Source: Octadecabacter sp. (lineage in GTDB: Bacteria; Pseudomonadota; Alphaproteobacteria; Rhodobacterales; Rhodobacteraceae). From it: a stretch of DNA of 34,018 nt. The translations under genes were made by a program, and so were the position numbers. The DNA is taken from contig JAGGNB010000153.1 of NCBI GenBank assembly GCA_017886375.1, positions 1 to 34,018 of the forward strand, read 5' to 3'. This document shows positions 30,112 to 34,018 of this stretch, piece after piece. The notes under the pieces were generated by a model, which made no database searches, was not told the DNA's origin, and was given only the letters and a program-made list of their open reading frames with translations. Position 1 is the first letter of the stretch. Each line of letters opens with the position of its first letter.

Positions 30112-31023
30112 TTAGCGACCCTTCCAAACATCCAGAATGTAGCGGCTGGTCATCAAGTCCAGATGCGCCCCACCACCATTTTTGAACAGTGTAATATCGT
30201 CGTCTGACCCACGTTGAAACAAGTCCAGTTCGTAATAATCGGCCACAATATGGTCAGGCGAAATCACGCCAGCTTCAAGTGGGATTTTGAGCTCTCCGAT
30301 GTGGTTCATCGTTGTGGCGTAACTGTCGACAAACACGCGCGTTCGCAGCAATGCCTCGTCGTCGACTTCGCGCATGTCGGGACGGTATGCACCAATCAAA
30401 TCAATGTGTTGCCCCGGCTGGAACCACGCGCCTTTTAGCAATGGTTCGGTGGTCATGGTTGCGGATGTCACGATGTCCGCTTCGCGAACCGCCCGTTCCA
30501 GATCCGTCGCGACAGTCACACCGTCGCAGTCTTTCGCGAACTGTTGCGCGCCCTCGGGTGATCGGTTCCAGACCGAAAATTCCGCGTCAGGAAACGCGGC
30601 CGAATAGGCCTGCCAAAGCGATCGCCCAACCGTGCCCGCACCCACAATCAAAATGCGTTTGCTGTCAGGGCGCGCCAGTCGCCGCGCCGCCAAAAGGCTG
30701 TCACCAGCGGTCTTCCACTTGGTGACGAGGTGGAAATCCAATATCGCCTCAAGTTGGCCATCGTCGTCGGAAAACAAGTTCACAGCGCCGTTGACCATGG
30801 GCTGGCCAGCAGCCTTGTTCGCCGGAAAAATCGTTGCGCATTTAATGGCGAGGCCCATGCCATCAATCCACGCGGACCTGTTGAGCAGGGTGTCGCCACC
30901 ACGATACAAAAACACGTCCTCGACTTTTGCCTTTGCGCGTGAATGCCCGTCCGACAGCGCGTCGGTCAGGGCGAGCCAATCAAGGCCAATTTGGCCGTCT
31001 TCAAAGGGAATCATATGCGTCAT
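30112..31023 (-). CDS. Ornithine cyclodeaminase / mu-crystallin family protein
   Basis: ILIVGAGTVGRSLWQAYSAAFPDAEFSVWNRSPEGAQQFA; ADIVTSATMTTEPLLKGAWFQPGQHIDLIGAYRPDMREVDDEAL. Confidence 0.92.
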   Translation of the reverse strand: MTHMIPFEDGQIGLDWLALTDALSDGHSRAKAKVEDVFLYRGGDTLLNRSAWIDGMGLAIKCATIFPANKAAGQPMVNGAVNLFSDDDGQLEAILDFHLVTKWKTAGDSLLAARRLARPDSKRILIVGAGTVGRSLWQAYSAAFPDAEFSVWNRSPEGAQQFAKDCDGVTVATDLERAVREADIVTSATMTTEPLLKGAWFQPGQHIDLIGAYRPDMREVDDEALLRTRVFVDSYATTMNHIGELKIPLEAGVISPDHIVADYYELDLFQRGSDDDITLFKNGGGAHLDLMTSRYILDVWKGR

Positions 31024-31640
31024 TGGGCAGCCTCCGGTGTTAGTAATCCTTCGCGAACCAGTCGCGCGGCCCATCCATCTGGACCATCGAAAAGGTGGGT
31101 TTGCCAACCGCGTTCGCGCGCAGCTGCGATGTTTTCAGGTCGATCATCGGTGAACAGGAGTGCATCCTGCGCCATGCCGCACTCCGCCTCAACCCGTTGA
31201 TAGATTGCTGTGTTAGGCTTGCTCATCCCCAACTCTGCCGAAATAAATCTCCGCTCAAACTCGTCTAGGAACGGGTAGGTACGCCGCGCAATTTGAAACG
31301 TTTCATTGCCAAAATTCGACAGCGCAAAGACAGGATGCCCCGCGCGGCGCAGGGCGCGCAAAAGGCGAACGGAATGGTCAATCGCGGGCGCGGCCATTTC
31401 GATCCAACGGTCACGCCACAGGGCCAGTTCATCCGCCCAATTTGGATGTGCTACAATCATTCCCGCCACAGCATTTTGAAAGTTTTCACCTGCATCGACA
31501 CGGTCGTTCATCTCCAGGATTGGGACCGCCGCGAAAAAGGCCGCGCGGCGATCCACGCCAATCACGCGATCAAAAAACCGCTCTGGCTGCCATTCGACAA
31601 GCACGTTTCCAATGTCGAACAGAACGGCTCGTACAGTCAT
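31020..31640 (-). CDS. HAD family hydrolase
   Basis: AVLFDIGNVLVEWQPERFFD motif I; FALSNFGNETF motif II; LFTDDRPENIAAARERGWQTHLF motif IV. Confidence 0.92.
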   Translation of the reverse strand: MTVRAVLFDIGNVLVEWQPERFFDRVIGVDRRAAFFAAVPILEMNDRVDAGENFQNAVAGMIVAHPNWADELALWRDRWIEMAAPAIDHSVRLLRALRRAGHPVFALSNFGNETFQIARRTYPFLDEFERRFISAELGMSKPNTAIYQRVEAECGMAQDALLFTDDRPENIAAARERGWQTHLFDGPDGWAARLVREGLLTPEAAQ

Positions 31641-31656
31641 ATGGCGTATTCCCCGC

Positions 31657-32106
31657 TCATTTGGCTAGTTTGGCGGCGCGCAATTCACGTTCCAATGCGT
31701 CCAAAAAACGGGAACGGTCGGCTTTCGAGAAGGCCTTACCGCCCCCCTGCCGGAATGGATCAGCCGCGCGAATATCTGTCATCAGATCGCGCGTCGCAAG
31801 GACGTTGCCGATGTTGGCTTGGGTCAAAGCCTCACCATTGTGTTTGAGCACCCGCGCGCCCGCCGCAACGCATTTGGCGGCCAATGGGATGTCGCCAGTG
31901 ATAACAATATCGCCGGTGACCGCGCGATCAGCGATCCACATGTCGGCAATGTCCGGGCCATCAGGCACGATGACGGTTTCGACCAACGGGTTTTGTGATG
32001 GTCGCAGACCGCCGTTGGACACAACAAATATGCGCACGCCGTGGCGCGTTCCGACTTTTTCGACTTCCGCCTTAACGGGGCATGCATCCGCGTCGATGTA
32101 AATCAT
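31657..32106 (-). CDS. YaiI/YqxD (DUF188) family protein
   Basis: [33 protein letters not shown]...[40 protein letters not shown]. Confidence 0.94.
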   Translation of the reverse strand: MIYIDADACPVKAEVEKVGTRHGVRIFVVSNGGLRPSQNPLVETVIVPDGPDIADMWIADRAVTGDIVITGDIPLAAKCVAAGARVLKHNGEALTQANIGNVLATRDLMTDIRAADPFRQGGGKAFSKADRSRFLDALERELRAAKLAK

Positions 32107-32131
32107 ACGCGCACTTTTTGTGCGACGCTGT

Positions 32132-32962
32132 TCACGCCCACAACGCGTCTGCGTGGAAGTTTACGTGATCTTCCATGAACGTCGAGATGAAGAAATAGCT
32201 GTGATCGTAGCCTTTTTGCAGGCGCAACAGACCTTCTTGCCGCTTGGCGGTCATCGCGGTTGCAAAGGCCTCAGTGCCGAGCAAATCCCAGAATTGGTCG
32301 TTCGTTCCCGTATCGATCAACATCGGCCCGTCAAAGCCCGATTTTTGCATCAACAGGGTTGCGTCATGCAGCCCCCAATTGGCTTCATCGCCCCAATAGG
32401 CGGTGAATTGTTTGCGGCCCCAGTCGCTTTGCGTCGGGTTGCAGATTGGCGCGAAGGCAGACACAGACCGGAACCGCCCGGGCAGTGCCATCGCCATCGT
32501 CAGCGCGCCGTGGCCGCCCATGGAATGGCCGGTGATAGACTGTCGGGTCAGGTCGACCGCGAAGTTTTCACCGATAACGGCAGGCAGTTCTTCTGCCGTG
32601 TAGGTCCACATTTTGAAATGATCGGACCACGGCGCCTCAGTCGCGTCGATGTAAAAACCTGCCCCTTGGCCGAGGTCAAAGGCGTCATCGTTTGGCACAC
32701 CGTCACCGCGCGGGGATGTGTCGGGAAAGACGATTGCGATCCCCTGTTCGGCCGCCCACGCCTGCGCGCCTGCTTTGGTCATCGCGTTGTCATGGGTGCA
32801 GGTCAGACCCGACAGGAACCACAGCACTGGAACCGGTCCGTCGGCGGCTTCGGCGGGGAGGAATACCGCAAAGGTCATGTCGGTTCCTGTTGCAGTCGAT
32901 TGGTGCTTGTAGACACCCTGTACACCGCCAAAGCAGCGGTTTTCTGATAATATTTCCATCAT
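32132..32962 (-). CDS. fghA: S-formylglutathione hydrolase
   Basis: [79 protein letters not shown]. Confidence 0.95.
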   Translation of the reverse strand: MMEILSENRCFGGVQGVYKHQSTATGTDMTFAVFLPAEAADGPVPVLWFLSGLTCTHDNAMTKAGAQAWAAEQGIAIVFPDTSPRGDGVPNDDAFDLGQGAGFYIDATEAPWSDHFKMWTYTAEELPAVIGENFAVDLTRQSITGHSMGGHGALTMAMALPGRFRSVSAFAPICNPTQSDWGRKQFTAYWGDEANWGLHDATLLMQKSGFDGPMLIDTGTNDQFWDLLGTEAFATAMTAKRQEGLLRLQKGYDHSYFFISTFMEDHVNFHADALWA

Positions 32963-33654
32963 ACATCACCTTGATAAGTGGTCAGGATTTCTTGCAAATC
33001 CTTCTTTTTTTTCGCAATGGCAGGCACTGTGGCATTGTCGGCAGGATGCCCAACGGCAAGGATCATGATTGGCTTTTCGCTCTCGGGACGGGCGCACAGC
33101 TCATTCAGAAATTTCATCGGGTTGGGCGTATGGGTGAGGCAGGACAGGCCTGCGGTATGCAGGGCCGTGATCAGCATTCCCGTGGCAATTCCGACGCTTT
33201 CGGGGACGTAGTAATGTTTGACGCGCGCGCCATCCCGTTCACCCCAGCGTTGGGCGAAAACCACGATCAACCAAGGTGCAATATCGAGGTGCGGCTTGGA
33301 CGCATCGGTGCCGATCGGTTCCAAGGCCTTGAGCCAAGCATCGCCGCCAGCGCCGCTGTAGAATTTTTCTTCCTCATCTTCGGCCGCTTTGCGAATGGCG
33401 GATTTCATCACCGGATCGCTGATTGCCACGAAATGCCAAGGCTGTTGGTTTGCACCACTCGGGGCGGTTCCGGCGGCAAGAACGCAGGCTTCTATTACCG
33501 CCTTTGGCACGGGTTTATCAGTGTATTCACGGATCGAATGTCGGGTTTTGACATGGGCATAAAAACGCTCAGCCTCGGCCTGCATTCGGGCATCGTCGTA
33601 ATCACTGCGGTCGGGCAGTGGCAGGGCCTGATAGCTTGGAAGGACTTCTGTCAT
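32959..33654 (-). CDS. Nitroreductase family protein
   Basis: TRHSIREYTDKPVPKAVIEACVLAAGTAPSGANQQPWHFVAISDP; GIATGMLITALHTAGLSCLTHTP. Confidence 0.92.
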   Translation of the reverse strand: MTEVLPSYQALPLPDRSDYDDARMQAEAERFYAHVKTRHSIREYTDKPVPKAVIEACVLAAGTAPSGANQQPWHFVAISDPVMKSAIRKAAEDEEEKFYSGAGGDAWLKALEPIGTDASKPHLDIAPWLIVVFAQRWGERDGARVKHYYVPESVGIATGMLITALHTAGLSCLTHTPNPMKFLNELCARPESEKPIMILAVGHPADNATVPAIAKKKKDLQEILTTYQGDV

Positions 33655-33667
33655 GGCAGGCTTTCTA

Positions 33668-34018
33668 TCAGGTCACAGCGGCAATCACCGCAGAGATCGT
33701 TATGACGCTTAGGGCGGTGGAAATCAGAATGGACGCCGACACCCGCGATGGGGCGACGCCGTAGTGTTGTGCAAGAATGTAGACATTTCCGGCTACGGGC
33801 AAGGCAGCACATGCGATCATGACACCTGCAGCGTATGCGTCGACCGGAAACATCACCAGCGCAGCAAAGGCGACAGCGGCTGGATGCAGAACCAATTTGG
33901 CAAACGACAGCCAGCCCGCCACGACGACGCGTTCGGCCGACTTGGTCGCGAGGGACGCGCCAATTGCAAACAACGCGCCGGGCGTAGCCGCTGCCCCGAG
34001 AAGGGACAGGAATTCATT
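33668..34018 (-). CDS. AEC family transporter, C-terminal part (5' end beyond window)
   Basis: Frame is open to the window edge (NEFLSLLGAAATPGALFAIGASLATK...LVLHPAAVAF...AALPVAGNVYILAQHYG), typical of the AEC/auxin efflux carrier C-terminus. Confidence 0.85.
   Translation of the reverse strand, partial: NEFLSLLGAAATPGALFAIGASLATKSAERVVVAGWLSFAKLVLHPAAVAFAALVMFPVDAYAAGVMIACAALPVAGNVYILAQHYGVAPSRVSASILISTALSVITISAVIAAVT

Noticed and set aside
32120-33705. Long plus-strand ORFs (275 aa and 337 aa) opposite fghA and nitroreductase
   Set aside because: Antisense to well-supported genes, compositionally shadow-like.

Overview
This 34 kb window has the high GC and dense gene packing of an alphaproteobacterium, and the gene content looks like Rhodobacteraceae/Roseobacter-type chromosome (inferred from product types, not searched). 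It is almost entirely coding. I see no rRNA, tRNA, CRISPR array, transposase, integrase or phage module. Contents in order: a type I secretion ABC/HlyD pair (5' gene truncated by the window edge); RidA, glycerophosphodiesterase, DUF482/GNAT and pterin dehydratase; a peroxiredoxin divergent from a ferredoxin-reductase-like gene; rsmD and a HAD gene; map and sfsA; a CinA-N/GNAT/AhpD-like/OmpA string; LysR, SGNH lipoprotein and FadH-like genes; two conserved hypotheticals, a lipoprotein and ilvD; an ACT protein and a CPBP protease; an accD/membrane protein/folC/secreted protein string; two secreted rhodanese-like paralogs and a LysM protein; zapE; an alpha/beta hydrolase, an ornithine-cyclodeaminase-family gene and a HAD gene; YaiI/DUF188, fghA, a nitroreductase and a truncated AEC transporter. 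The best candidate for an under-described system is 25475-27905. It encodes two divergent secreted rhodanese-fold paralogs that both lack the canonical catalytic Cys, yet each keeps a CxxxC pair that supplies its only mature cysteines; a LysM protein follows. Other second-look items are non-coding: a phased TTGTG/GTGTAC repeat cluster upstream of zapE, a 9-bp-arm palindrome upstream of a hypothetical gene, an inverted-repeat cluster in the ilvD/ACT divergent promoter, a GC-rich intergenic hairpin, and terminators that overlap or sit between convergent genes. Most of the rest is ordinary core genome.
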